Positions 47,440 to 59,359 of a stretch of 64,000 nt of DNA are shown piece after piece. A program made the translations under genes and the position numbers. The notes below the pieces were generated by a model that saw only the letters and a list, made by a program, of their open reading frames with translations, ran no database searches and was not told the origin of the DNA. Within the stretch, counting starts at the first letter, position 1. Every line of letters begins with the position of its first letter. This DNA is from Anaspis maculata. Lineage: Eukaryota > Arthropoda > Insecta > Coleoptera > Scraptiidae. The DNA is taken from assembly GCA_949128115.1 (NCBI GenBank), contig OX421967.1:25374635-25438634 (forward strand), given 5' to 3'.

Positions 47440-48286
47440 GGGCTCCCTTACTTAGCCTAAAAATGTCAAACTGAAAAGAGCAGTTTTCTTCGTAACCGTT
47501 GAACAGAAAAAATCGGGGAAGATGGCCACATGTAGATAAATATCATGAGTATAAATTGAATACTTCAGTTGGTTGATGAAACATGATTTATTTCCAAGAA
47601 TTTGGAAAAAATTCAGAAACTTCAATGCTTATTACTGAATTTCTCAGTTTGTAAGACCCCACAAAAAAGGCAATGCATTTTAAAGTGTACCCTCAACATT
47701 CAGATTTCTTTCACTGCTATGACTATGGCAATTCCTTTCCTGGTTCAACGTGAAACCGCTTAGTTCCGGCAGTGGAGCCGAATTTTCTGTCGCATTGAAG
47801 GATAAGTTTTTGGGCGATTCCTATTTTTTACCGATTACAGGTCATGGTCAGTTTAGCTACCCTGAGACAGATGGCTCCGCTCGTACATTTGGAAATTTGA
47901 ATGTCATCCACTGCAACTGTATCAGTCATGATGACAATCTAACGTCAATCTTTTGAATCGTGCTGTTAAACTATCCCCTGCTTCCTTCTTCCTTGCCAGT
48001 TATAGCCTGTTGTGATAGTAATAAAAACTTGAAGGCTGTATTTACCGCGTCAAAAGTGACCAAATTGGAGTGAAAAATGTTCAAAGAATCAAGTTCACAA
48101 ACCAACTGATCTGCAAGTGAAAGATTTGGTGATAACAAGTAACTACAATATCCTGTTGTGTTGCGCGAAGGGGAAGATAATACCCCAAGGGCTGTCCAGA
48201 GGAAGGTTTACGACGCGACGGGGTCGTCATTTGAGTTTGTGGGTCGGCCGGATAACCTCCAAACTCAACAACTACCTAGTAGGTAC
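47440..48286. other. intergenic DNA, no gene seen
   Basis: No recognised motif or strong inverted repeat. Confidence 0.45.
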
Positions 48287-48413
48287 GGTTGCGGACTCAT
48301 AAAAGTTTACACCGATGACAATCGTGTGGCCATGCCCATTCAAAATTACGTCAAAACTGAATTAGCATGGCCACTCGATCGCCGTCGGTGTAAACTTTTA
48401 TGAGTCCGCAACC
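48287..48413. mobile_element. 127-bp MITE
   Basis: GGTTGCGGACTCATAAAAGT at the left is mirrored by ACTTTTATGAGTCCGCAACC, continuing inward as TTTACACCGA. Nearly perfect arms. Confidence 0.75.
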
Positions 48414-48554
48414 TTACACTAGACGAACCCCCCGCGCGCGCAGACAGACCACTTGGCGTCTACTCCTGAAATTACTGCAAGAGTAGCCTTACTAACAAGG
48501 ATTGCTCGGCTGAGAAAAACAGGACATGTGCAATATAATAATTCAATATAATAA

Positions 48555-49007
48555 AACTTTTTAGATCGTTGGGCAAGTCTGATTCTTCAGAAAAAATACT
48601 CAAAAATTCACGAAATTGTTTATATTCGAGAGATCATTCATCAAGAAGCGACAGCTTGTCCACCTAACACTACCGGCACAGCACAACCACCACCTTCACC
48701 ACCACCACATCCAACCGCTCGCCGGCGCTCTTCTCTAGATCAATCACAATCTTCGTTGCCTATCGTCCTCCGCAAATCCGAAAGACCGAAAGCAGTCACA
48801 ACGCTACTTAGGTCGACGACAGCGTCGACACAATGCCTCTTAGGCCCGTCACTTTGTCCCATCAGCGGCCTCAACTCAAGGACGATCACTATGAAGCCGG
48901 TCCCATTCCCCATGACTCCCCCTTCGATGAGCCTGGATGACACAAGGATTGTTCTTGCTTCTTTTTGCCACATCGACTGGGTTCCATCGTCGTTTTATCC
49001 ACTGTGA
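48555..49007 (+). CDS. unrecognised 150-codon open exon-like frame
   Basis: Open from after TAA (48552) to TGA (49005-49007), with no ATG before 48891, and possibly entered through an acceptor CTTTTTAG at 48564. Translation: DRWASLILQKKYSKIHEI, then a Pro-rich part (QPPPSPPPHP), a basic/Ser part (ARRRSSLDQSQSS, VLRKSERPKAV), and the end SLDDTRIVLASFC. GC content is clearly higher than in the neighbourhood. The LRKSERPK motif faintly recalls the tail of retrotransposon integrases, but this is not convincing. Could be a terminal exon of an unknown gene or a decayed transposon ORF. Confidence 0.3.
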   Translation, partial: NFLDRWASLILQKKYSKIHEIVYIREIIHQEATACPPNTTGTAQPPPSPPPHPTARRRSSLDQSQSSLPIVLRKSERPKAVTTLLRSTTASTQCLLGPSLCPISGLNSRTITMKPVPFPMTPPSMSLDDTRIVLASFCHIDWVPSSFYPL

Positions 49008-49321
49008 GGTCCTCTGGGTTCCTCACGGTAATGACAACTCAATTTTAGGTTGATAACGATAGCCAACAATAGACGGCTAGCCGATGGCTAGCGGCGGTAG
49101 CATCAGGCGGTCCCGCGGGCCGTTGAAGAAATAGAACGTTTAATAGTAGTTGTCACAATGACAAATTCTGAAGTTGTCAGGATCCTTGGAAACGTCAGGG
49201 TTGGCTATCACGGCGGCCAAGTTCGTGCGGCAGCCTCACACGTGCTGTTTTTTAGGCCAAAAATGCGGGTGACTGGCAGTCCATATTAATTTTGAAGTTC
49301 GTGCATTACAGGCATGTGCGG

Positions 49322-49478
49322 GCGCGCCATCTGTTGATCGATAGCAGTAACTCAGTGATAAGAGTTCTATTATGATTGACCAGTGTACATGTTGCCGGAG
49401 CATCTCGCGCCATCTGTTAATTAATAGCAGTAGTTCAGTTGTGCAAGTTCTATTCTGTGAAACCAGCGTACACGTTGC
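49322..49478. repeat. tandem pair of about 75-bp repeats
   Basis: Both units contain GCGCCATCTGTT, ATAGCAGTA, GTTCTATT and a variant of CCAGTGTACATGTTGC. Confidence 0.65.
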
Positions 49479-49559
49479 TTTCGCCTCCCGTCACCAGGCT
49501 GCAGCATCTGAGTTATATGAAGTCATTCAGTGACACAAGCTGCTTTTAGGTTATGGTAA

Positions 49560-50000
49560 GGGCACCCTTAAGGGGTGAGGTAGCATCTACGCCCAAATAT
49601 TGCATCTAGTGTCGAGAGCCTTTTGACTTTTGTGATTTAAATTGACGTTATTGAAATAATTTGAAACTATTTGAGGTTATTGAGATTTTTTGGTTGACAT
49701 AAAATGAGTCCTGCCTGATATCTTTTATCCTTGTGCCTGGATCTTGTTTGGATGGTGCTTCATCTATAAGAGCTGAATAGATCTAGGAGGATATAAGAAT
49801 AGGGAGGGAGGGTTCGTCATAAAAAGTGAAGCCATGGAAATGTCATATCCGCCATCTTTGTACGCCCAAAATTTTTATCACTTTACCATTGAAACTGAAT
49901 ATTGCCACGTCAAGTTCTGCGAGCTGTCGCTATTGTCAGTGTCAGTCTATGATGCTTTGTGCTGCACCCATGGACCTGTATTTAAAATGGACTGCTGATC
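49560..50000. repeat. composite of the CCTAGGAGG repeat family
   Basis: 49560-49811 matches the loop at 58599-58877 inverted (AGGTAGCATCTACGCCC, AAAATGAGTCCTGCCTG, GAGGATATAAGAATAGGGAG). 49786-49990 continues as an inverted match to 60450-60651 (AAGTGAAGCCATGGAAATGT). Confidence 0.7.
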
Positions 50001-50040
50001 ACCCTACCCGACCAAACAACAAATGACGCCACAGCACAGT

Positions 50041-50141
50041 GGGCCGATAGCTCAGTTTAGCGTGGCGAAATACCCGGCATTTCTGGGTGTTTGGGGGTAG
50101 AGGCACAGAATAGCGTAGAGGTTCGAATCCCACTACGGGTA
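50041..50141 (+). pseudogene. tRNA-like sequence (left end of palindrome)
   Basis: Contains a box A-like TAGCTCAGTTTAGCGTGG and a box B GGTTCGAATCC. It does not fold into a proper acceptor stem and has an extra 17 bp before box B compared with the right copy. Probably a tRNA-derived SINE head or tRNA pseudogene. Confidence 0.6.
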
Positions 50142-51445
50142 TTTTTCTTTTATCTTTTTTCTGGAAGATTTTTTTGGAGATATTATTATTTATTCTTGAA
50201 GTACTCATCATAACTTATACACTGCTAAAATTTCACTCCATTATCGTAAAGAATTGAAAAAATATAGCAAGAATAATGAGTAATGCAACTTTTCTTGAAA
50301 AATTCATATCTCCCAAAACCGCAAGTAGATGCAAATGGGAATGGCAACATAAGGAAGAAGAACCTTTCTCCCATATAAAGTGGCTGTTCACTTTGTGTTT
50401 CTTTTTGTTTCTCATGTGATTTATTTTTCTTTCCAAAGCTGTGGTTCTAATCTCAGTCCCTGCAACTTTTTTCTTTTTCTTTTCTTTTGAAGGTAACTGA
50501 GGAGTTATTTCAACTTATTCTCAAAGTAATCATCATAGCCCATGAACTTCCCTAGCTTCACTTAATTATCAATGATCATAAAAAAATACAGCAACTTGAA
50601 CAATACAACAATGCATTAAAACACAACTTTAAAAAAATAAATAAATCACATAAAGAACAAAAAGAAACACAAAGTGAACAGCTACTTTATATAGAAGTGA
50701 GGTTTTTCTTTCTAATGATGCCATTCTCATTTGCGTCTACTTGCGGTTTTGGGAAAAATGAATTTTTCAAGAAAAGTTGCATTACTCATTATTCTTGCTG
50801 TATTTTTTTATTCTTCATGATAAAACCATGATTCAAAACCGCGAGTAGATGCAAATGGGAATCGCATCATTAGAAATAAGAACGTTTCTTCTATATAAAA
50901 TGGCTGTTCACTTTGTGTTTCTTTTTGTTTTTTATGTGATTTATTCATTTTTCCAAAGTTGTGTTCCAATGCATTGTTGTATTTGTTCAAGTTCCTGTAT
51001 TTTTTTTATGATCATTGATAATCAAGTGAAACTAGGGAAGTTTATGGACTATGATGATTACTTTGAGAATAAGTTGAAATAACTCTTCAGTTACCTTCAA
51101 AAGAAAAGAAAAAGAAAAAAGTTGCAGGGACTGATATTAGATCCACACCTTTGGAAAGAAAAATAAATCACATGAAAAACAAAAAGAAACACAAAGTGAA
51201 CAGTCACTTTATATGAGAGAAAGGTTCTTTTTCCTTATGTTGCCATTCCCATTTCCATCTACTTGCGGTTTTGGGAAATATGAATTTTTTAAGAAAAGTT
51301 GCATTACCCATTATTCTTGCTATATTTTTTCAATTCTTTACGATTATCGAGTGAAATTTGAGGAGTGCATAAGTTATGATGAGTACTTTAAGAATAAATA
51401 ATAATACCTCCAAAAAAATCTTCCAAAAAAAAGATAAAAGAAAAA

Positions 51446-51528
51446 TACCCGTGGTGGGATTCGAACCTCTACCCCCCAACACCCAGAAATGCCGGGAATT
51501 TCGCCACGCTAATCTGAGCTATCGGCCC
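51446..51528 (-). pseudogene. tRNA-like sequence (right end of palindrome)
   Basis: The minus strand reads GGGCCGATAGCTCAGATTAG ... GGTTCGAATCC. It has box A and box B, a possible anticodon-like arm (GAAAT/ATTTC) and a long variable region, but the acceptor and T stems do not pair fully. Not a convincing functional tRNA. Confidence 0.6.
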
Positions 51529-52051
51529 ACTGTGCACAGGGGCGCTACCATTATCGTTATCATAACAGAAGTTCTCAAAAGATTATAGAAAATCTGCAAC
51601 TTGCATCGGCACATTTTGTACTATAAATATTTATGGATATAATATTATTTTATGATAACAGATTCAATTTACAATAATATGTTTTTTTCTTCGAAAGTAG
51701 CCATCAGGTTTATTTCGTTTCGAAGAACTCATCGCAAGTTTGCAAGTTGAAACAGTCATGAAGTTTTGAGAGCCACTGTCTTGCGAATTTATCGAAGGTT
51801 GCTTCAAAAGTTCAAAATCAACGCAGTTGCGATCAGGGATCACGGTTGCGATTTATCAGCTTTGCACCAGAAAGCGTGCATGATCCCTGTACCAGAAACG
51901 TCATTTTGACAGTTTCGTTTTTTTCAACGTGGGAAGTTTTCGGATTTGTGGTGTCGAATTCGAATTTGGTGTGTTTTATAATGTTCTAATTCGTTTGATA
52001 AGAATATTTTGTGGATTTCATCACTTATTATCCGTAGTTCTGCGAAAGAAA

Positions 52052-52264
52052 ATGCACAGTAGAAGGGGCGCAAGCACTGTGATTTCGGTAGCACAAACCA
52101 CAGCTACTTCCAGCTCGGGCCTTGAGAGTGTTTTCGTTTCACAAGTAAGATTGCCGTCAATCAATTATTGGAATTCTACTATTTCGTTACAGAATACAGA
52201 AAAACACAAACAACGGCGAGTGCCAGCCATTGGGGAACATAAACAAAAAAGCCAAACGGCCTAG
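52052..52264 (+). CDS. weak candidate small gene, unknown
   Basis: ATG at 52052 starts MHSRRGASTVISVAQTTATS. A 48-nt stretch from GTAAGA (52145) to TTACAG (52192) keeps the frame either way; then NTEKHKQRRVPAIGEHKQKS and a stop at 52262-52264. Spliced 54 or unspliced 70 residues. No family recognised; could be chance. Confidence 0.2.
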   Translation: MHSRRGASTVISVAQTTATSSSGLESVFVSQVRLPSINYWNSTISLQNTEKHKQRRVPAIGEHKQKSQTA

Positions 52265-52509
52265 TGCTCAACAGCACACCGTGTATTCAACACACTTCAG
52301 TTAACAATTTTTGACACGGATCATCGTCCCTTCTATTGAATTACCGGAACCTACGAACACATGTACGTACAAAACGCTGCAAGCGACCGAAAGAAAACGG
52401 CTATGCTTCGCAAGCAAATTTGAAATTGTCATTTTGACACCTAACCTAAACTTTACATTGCGATGTCATGTCGCCATCAGAGAAAAGTCATTATAGCAGA
52501 ACGGTCAAT

Positions 52510-52760
52510 ATTAATTGTGGAAAATTAAAGTCCCTAGGGATAACGAACATGTCGGCATTCTACTGGAGTCATGGCGATATACGGTATTATAAGTCCAGTT
52601 TAAGTACAGGTCCATGGCTGCACCCAAGGAGGTTATAATTATAGCAGGAGGGAACATGAGCTCAAAAAAGTGAAGCCGTGTGACGTCACGTTCTGGGTAT
52701 GCAACCCGTAAGTTATGAACCACACGAAGGCACACGACCACGAGTCACAGAGGTCCATCC
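52510..52760. repeat. dispersed repeat shared (inverted) with 57850-58030
   Basis: Shared pieces include GGTTCATAAC-type, GGGTTGCAT-type, GGTGTGCCTTCG/CGAAGGCACACG, and GGCTGCACC with CCAAGGAGGTTA. Confidence 0.5.
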
Positions 52761-52989
52761 CACAGAATCATGAATCTGTCACTGCGAATAGCGTAGTGAC
52801 AGAATCAGTCAGTTTTTGTGTTTGTGTTTTTCCTTTGCCAATTTCTCATTTTCATAATGGCGGAATCAGTAGCTTTCGTGGCTTTTGGATGCCGAGACCA
52901 CTAGCGGTCACCGCCCAGAAAGAAATTTTTCGAGCAGAAAAAGCAAAATGGCATAGCGTAGCAGAAATGGAAAGCAGAACAGAAGGAAC

Positions 52990-53410
52990 AAAGACGAACA
53001 GAAGCAGGTGCAGATAAACAAGCTACAAGACTCTAGATATGCCAAACCAAGAATACAAAGAGCTACAAGGCAAAGTGCCTAGATGCACGCTTAATCCAAA
53101 CGTGAAGGCTGGAAGCAGCGGTTTGCAAGGTTGTGGTGTGGTGATGGGGTACAGACGAGTAGCTACTGGAAGCTAGGTACCAGGGTATATCATGTTGTGG
53201 AAAGGAGTGAGGCGATGGAGCACTTGAGGTCATGTCAGGAATCGCTGAAGGAGGGCAGAACTCTGAGGCAATTGTTGGGAGATGACGAAAAGGGGCTGAA
53301 ATGGATGACAAAGATTGAAAGAAAACAGAAGAGGTGCAACACTGATGATGACAAGATGTGGCAGTCGAATTTTGTTTTATATTTATCAACATCCTTTTAT
53401 TTTGCGGCGT
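52990..53410 (+). pseudogene. decayed non-LTR retrotransposon 3' end
   Basis: A degenerate frame reads RLWCGDGVQTSSYWKLGTRV, then EAMEHLRSCQES and LLGDDEKGLKWMTKIERKQK. This is the arrangement seen at the C-terminus of insect LINE RT proteins (R.R.G...YW..., E..EH...C, then GWM..LE). Upstream codons are interrupted by stops. Confidence 0.45.
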
Positions 53411-53485
53411 AGTGTAAATAATACAAATAAAAATGTAACATTCTCATAAAATATCAACAATAAAACTCAGTTTTTTCTTGACATT

Positions 53486-53720
53486 AAGGCCCGTATTCAT
53501 AGTCAGATCTTATATATAAGGTGGTCTTAAGACCATGTTTATTTAGACACAGACTTGAACTAAGATATGGTTTTATACATTTAGTTATCATCTTGGGAAT
53601 ATTCAATAACATAATCAAATACACCTACATATTCTTAAGGTTGTGTTTGGGAAAAATCGGCGTTTCAAAATTGAATAAGGTCGTCTCAAGACATAAGATC
53701 TGACTATGAATACGGGCCTT
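53486..53720. mobile_element. 235-bp MITE
   Basis: AAGGCCCGTATTCATAGTCA at the left is mirrored by TGACTATGAATACGGGCCTT at the right, with the inner arms AGATCTTA/TAAGATCT. Confidence 0.85.
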
Positions 53721-53754
53721 TGTATCAAATTTTTCTTGATGTATGAACTTTCTC

Positions 53755-55844
53755 TAGTCCGGACGCTAAGGTCAAAATTTAGGGGGCACCCTTCACTTTT
53801 ATAACAAGCAATGCCACTTGGCATACCTGTTGCCGAGAACATGTTTGACCGATTAAGATCAGGAGCCAAAGTCGTAAGTGAAGCAGGCGCCGTATACAGG
53901 GTGTCGTATAGAAAAAAAGTGAAAAATTCCTTTACCATTAACCGAACCAGATGGATTCACGTGAGTAGGCACATATATCCACTATATATTACCCATCAAG
54001 GAAGAGTCAACAGTTTTGAAAAATCTTTAGCGGTTCCTGAAATATTCCGGAAAACTGAATTTTCTTCTAAATATTTTATTTCTTGGTAAATCAGTGAATT
54101 TTCAAGATATCGAAGTGCAACTTGGTAAGTTTACGGCAAGTATTGTAATGAATAAAAAAGGATCAGGAGCCAAATGCAGGGCCTGCTATTTCCAAAAGTA
54201 AGACAGTCAACTTTTTTTTTCCTCGTGACCGCCATCTTGAATCTCCGTTTTACTCAACAGTTGGAAAAGTGACAGTCGAATGTGAGAATGTTGGCATTCA
54301 GTCACCCTATTATGAATAAAATGGCCTTGGAGCAAGGTGAGGGTGTCTTCATCGAGAAAACATCGTCACCCAAGGTTTTCATGGTAATACGCGTTTGCAG
54401 CGCCTGTGATGGCTAATAAGAGATTTGAAAGAGCAGAGTGAGTTTTTTGTCACAATCCTACATTCATTTTGATCTGAATCATCAAAATTCATGATGATCT
54501 GTTCAAAGGTAAACTCTTGATAGCTTGCTGAACAAAATAGGTGGCGCTTTTTGTGAGAAATGCAAAAAAATCGGGCTATCATTATCTTGTTATCCTTAAC
54601 GAAGAGCAGGCTGTTGTGAAAAACTGAAACAAATCAACGCTGGAATGTTTTGTGAGATTGTAGCCCATATTATTGAGCCAATAAATGTTGGACACATGCG
54701 TCCGGTTGCCAGAGAGAAGACTTGGAAGGCGTGCATGCAGAAAAATATACAAAATTTTTATTCACATATTTCATTCAGAAACCCACCAAAAGTTGATGAC
54801 TAACAATATTACATCTATTTTGAGATTTAGTACCAAAATTTATCATCATCGATTCAGAGACAACATTTTGGTAGCTTTCTGAGAATAATACGTGGCTCAG
54901 AACTTGGAAAAAACTTTCTGCATGCAAGTCTTTCATGTCTTCTCTCTAACAAAGGGACGCATGTGTCAAACATTTTATGGCTCAAGATTATAGGGTTGAC
55001 TCTCCCAAAACATTTCAGCGTTGATTAGTTTCAGTTCTTGCAATAGCCTTCTCTTAGTGAGGGATGACATGATGATGATTGCTCGATTTTTTTTGCATTT
55101 TTCACCAAAAAGTGCCACATATTTCGTTCAGAAAGCCACCAAAACTTTACCTTTGGACCGATCATCATGAATTTTGGTAATTCAGCTCATAATGAATGTA
55201 GGATTGTGACAAAGAGCTCACTCTGCTCTTTCAAATAAAGCTCTTTCTCGATAAAGAGACCATCACCTTGCCTCAAGGGTATTTTTATAATAATAGGGTG
55301 ACTGGATGTCAACTATCTCACATTCGGTTGTCATTTTTTAATTTGTTGAGTGAAACGGATATTCAAGATGGCGGTCGCGAAGAAAAAAAAGTTCACTGTC
55401 TTATTTCTGGAAATGGCAGGCCTTGCATTTGGCTCCTGATCGGTTTTGATTCATTACCATACTGGCCATAGAACTACGAAGTTGCACTTCGATATCTTGA
55501 AAATTCACTGATTTACCGAGAAATAAAATATTCAGAAGAAAATTCAGTTTTTCAAAAATATTTCAGGAACTACTCAAGATGTTCCAAAACCGTTGACTCT
55601 TCCTTGATGGGTGATATATTGTGAATATATGTGCCTATTCACGTGGATCCATCTGGTTTGGTTAATGATATACGAATTTTTTACTTTTTTTTTCTATATG
55701 ACACCCTGTATACGACGCCTGCATTGCTTGCGACTTTGGCTCCTGATCTTAATCGGTCAAACATGGTCTCGGCAACAGGTATGCCAAGTGGCATTGCTTG
55801 TTATAAAAGTGAAGGGTATTATTTATACCTTAACATCCGGACTA
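53755..55844. repeat. 2.1-kb palindrome (family A, copy 2)
   Basis: Outer ends TAGTCCGGACGCTAAGG / CCTTAACATCCGGACTA. The CAGGGTG boundary of family A lies about 140 bp inside each end (53897 and 55708). The arms share GGCATACCTGTTGCCGAGA and AGATCAGGAGCCAAAGTCG and meet near 54810. Confidence 0.8.
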
Positions 55845-55869
55845 CTCATCGTCTCTTGTCTTCAGCGAG

Positions 55870-56880
55870 CGTTCTTCCTTTATTCCAGCTCAGTCAATTT
55901 ACTGTTATTTATTATACTGTTGCGTCCTATGCTTCTTTTTGTCTTTCCTGATTTATTATTCCTGTCATTCTCGCTTATCGTTCTACTGGTCTATCTTCGT
56001 TCATGCTCTCTAGGCGTCCTCAGCAACTCAGTTGTCTCTTATCTACAAATTTTGTTGCAGGCCTCATCTTAGCTCTTTTCTTACTCGGGGTTAAGAATTG
56101 TGTCTCCTCAGTATTTTTTTTTACTCCGTAGACGCATACTTCATCCCCGTTGCTTCACGCTCCTTCTGCATTCTCTTAGATAAGACCACCATGTCTCACC
56201 TGTGAGTCATCAGTCAGTACCAGTCAGTACTGATCTGAAAATCGTATTATAGGTACCTACTTTCAGCTTGGTCTTCTTTGTTACTTCTTTTTTATTTATT
56301 AGTGTCTTAGTAGTACATATTACTGGTGGTATTCTTGTACAGACTTTTTATAGCACTAGTTAGTTTCTTTTTCACTCCTCGTTGCTCTCTGAATTTTTTG
56401 ATGCATTGTGAAGATGAGGCTTTGCACGCTACCTTTTTATCGGAGTCCACTTTGAGTGTTCAGCAACGTTGGCTCTATTGTCTCTTTCAGTTTCTTTCCC
56501 AGTAGTTGTATATTTTCATTGGCATGTTCAGCAAGGTGATGCATTTATGGTTTGCACACTCGTTAAGAACCCCCTTTTCTTTTCTATGCTTTATATTGTA
56601 GATTTCCCGCAGCAATCTTTTTCCCTCTTCTCCCAAAGCTATTTATTATCTCTGATGTAAATTTATCATGTCCAGGAGCTTTGCCGTTTTTCAGTTTCAG
56701 GAATGCTTTTGTTCTTTCCGGACTTCTGTTAGCGTCCCTTCATTTCTGTCTTCGATCGTATTTTCTTTGTTAATGTCGTCTTCAGCAGTCTACCTTGGTT
56801 GTGCACTCAGTAACTCTTGGAAATATTAACTCCATCTTTCCATTACTTCTTCAGAGACCACCAGTAGTGCTCGATCCTTC
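55870..56880 (-). pseudogene. decayed LINE reverse transcriptase, minus strand
   Basis: On the minus strand near 56655-56710 the frame reads AFLKLKNGKAPGHDKFTSEI, the opening motif of many LINE RTs, followed by frame-broken pieces resembling the next RT blocks. Near 55970-56050 a piece like LRRLERMNEDRP resembles the C-terminal region. Multiple stops and shifts; the plus-strand 153-codon frame here is an antisense shadow. Confidence 0.45.
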
Positions 56881-57129
56881 CTTATTGATTATGGAATGTT
56901 CTGGTGAGGTTCAGAGATCTTGAATATGGAAAAGTTATTTTCAATTGTAAATTTTCAAAGAGATTTACTCAAGTTACAATAATAATTCTTGGGCCAAGCA
57001 GTATCGTTCTTCTGATTCATCATTATTCTGTGGTTTTTCAATGCCTTTCATCATGGTGCTCTAAACTAAGATCTAGGCCTCCTAAAGCTAAGCCTCACAT
57101 CATATCCATTTCATCAAATCATCACCTAT

Positions 57130-58020
57130 GCACAAAAGAACTTGAAGGTTGACTGGGTCGAGGCGGTTATACTTCAAGTGACTTTTTTCTTTGTTCACTT
57201 TCTTCTTGAGTAAAAGGCAGTATCTTCTCTTCGATCGTGCATGTGGAATCCAAAAATAGGCATCCTTGAATTTGGAAAGATAAAACCAATATTATCAAAA
57301 TTTTGTGGCATTTTGACTCTCAATTACCTAGGAATTGACTTGCTTCCATTTTATAAGTATGAATTATCCAGTGTAGGTGCACACTAGTACAACACACACG
57401 TAGGTCCGTACGCACAATATTGGTAACTGTACTAGGTTAAATAGGTAGGTACACAGCAGCTGTGCACTGGGCAGTGCAAGAGGCATATACTTTGGCTTGC
57501 TCGAGCTTTCCATTTGTTTGGTCTTCCATGAGTTTGCAAGGCGGTTATGTCCTTTTTAATTCGGCACTGGACAAGGGCACACGTCGTAGAGGATACAATC
57601 AAATCATTTGGAGCTGCAAAATCTTGAATTGGGCATATTCGTAACTTCAAAATTTATTGTTCCAGGTTCACTTACTTGTGCAACAGTATTTTCTAGTTTG
57701 AATTGTTTTCTGCTTGGAAAAACTGTCTCTGAACGGCGATCGCTGTGGTTTTCACATTCAAAAACCTCAAAAGCGATTGAAAATGCCACATTGAAGAGCG
57801 AAACTGACAAATGAAAAAAATTAACCACAAAAACGAATGATATGCTGTCACTTTGCTGTATAATTCTGTGGGATAGACCTCTGTGATTCGTGTGCCTTCG
57901 GGTGGTTCATAACCTACGGGTTGCATACTCAAATACATGATTTCCCCTCACCCCGTTCCGCATCAAATTTCCTCGCCTACAAGCTGGGTTACGTTCCCTC
58001 CTTATATTCTAACCTCCTTG
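57130..58020. other. intergenic DNA
   Basis: No gene recognised. 57850-58020 is an inverted copy of parts of 52590-52760. Confidence 0.45.
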
Positions 58021-58598
58021 GCTGCACCAGATCCAGCCACATCCTTCCTAAATATGATCGTTGGATAACATAAAGGAATTTCATCACAGATTTCACCTGC
58101 TTCTACTTATTATCATTTTCGTCACTAACTTCGTGGTAGGTGATAGTCCGTAGCAGGATAGAAATTCCAGCAAGATAGATACCCAGGTGGGTAGTTTTCA
58201 TTGTAATTTTGCCATGAACCTTGAAGTCTACACAGGCCTTAAAATTGGCTGATGATGAGGTTTCCAGAGTACCTACCTCCTATCACTGTTCAGTGTAGAT
58301 CACAGAATGTAGATCATCATTAGGTGTATTAACAATGCTGACCTCACAAATACGTGGTAGAATCTAGGAGGAAAGAATCGAACTGCTCATTTTCTGCTCA
58401 TTATTTTTGGAATTTGCTGGTCATTCTCATCCTTGCCTAACATTCTACTGAAACATCAGGCGACCCCATACTACAGGTAGGCATCTCCCCTTCGGCAGCT
58501 CCGGCTCGCATTGATGGGATAGGTATTCTTCATACATGATATTGTATCCAGCGCACGTAGCCTCTGTCTTTCCCACACCTAGGAAAGCTGATCTATTC

Positions 58599-58877
58599 AG
58601 CTCCTATAGATGAAGCACCATACAAACAAGATTCAGGCACAAAGATAAAAGATATCAGGCAGGACTCATTTTATGTCAATCAAAAAAAAATCTCACTAAC
58701 CTCAAATAGTTTCAAATTATTTCAATAACGTCAATCAATTCACAAAAGTCAAAAGACTCCTGTAACTAGATGCAATATTTGGGCGTAGTTGCTACCTCAC
58801 CCCTTACGTCTCCTGGCTTCATTTTCCCCCGCCCACAAGCTGGGTTATACTCCCTCCCTATTCTTATATCCTCCTAG
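58599..58877. repeat. loop segment: CCTAGGAGG-family repeat
   Basis: Inverted copy of 49560-49811, ending CTATTCTTATATCCTCCTAG. Contains the intact GACGTAAGGGGTGAGG stretch (inverted), which is the empty site for the MITE at 46736. Confidence 0.7.
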
Positions 58878-59359
58878 GAATAGATCAGCTTTCCCAGGTG
58901 TGGGAAAGACAGAGGCTACGTGCGCTGGATACAATATATCATGTATGGAGAATATCCTCGAGAATATCCCATCAATGCGAGCCGAAGCAGCCGAAGGGAA
59001 GATGCCTACCTCTAGAATGGGGTCGCCCGATGTTTCAGTAGAATTTTAGGCAAGGATGAGAATGACCAGCAAAGTCCAGAAATAATGAGCAGAAAATGAG
59101 CAGTTCGATTCCACCCTCCTAGATTCTACCACGTATTTGTAAGGTCAGCACTGTTAATACATCTAGTGATGATCTACACTCTGTGATCTACACTGAACAG
59201 TGAAGAAGGTACCCACCTATTCTGGAAACCTTATCATCAGCCAATCTTAAGGCCTGTGTAGACTTCAAGGTCCATGGCAAAATTACAATGAAAAGTACCT
59301 AGTATATAGGTACCCCTATCTTGGTGGAACTCCTACTGCTACGGACTATCACCTACCAC

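Larger units (their letters stand above)
50030..51540. repeat. 1.5-kb palindrome with tRNA-like ends
   Basis: The outer ends read CACAGTGGGCCGATAGCTCA and its inverse. Inside, a segment containing TTCACTTTGTGTTTCTTTTT occurs four times in alternating orientation (near 50390, 50660, 50910 and 51180), so each half is itself partly palindromic. TGCGGTTTTGGGA-type sequence recurs the same way. Confidence 0.8.

Noticed and set aside
48740..48973. 77-codon minus-strand frame
   Set aside because: Antisense to the longer plus-strand open frame 48555-49007; only one can be coding and neither is proven.
50041..51528. Two functional tRNA genes
   Set aside because: Box A and B are present, but acceptor and T stems do not pair; they are mirror ends of a repeat.
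55611..56072. 153-codon hydrophobic open frame
   Set aside because: Leu/Phe-rich antisense of a decayed LINE and the edge of a palindrome; not a membrane protein gene.
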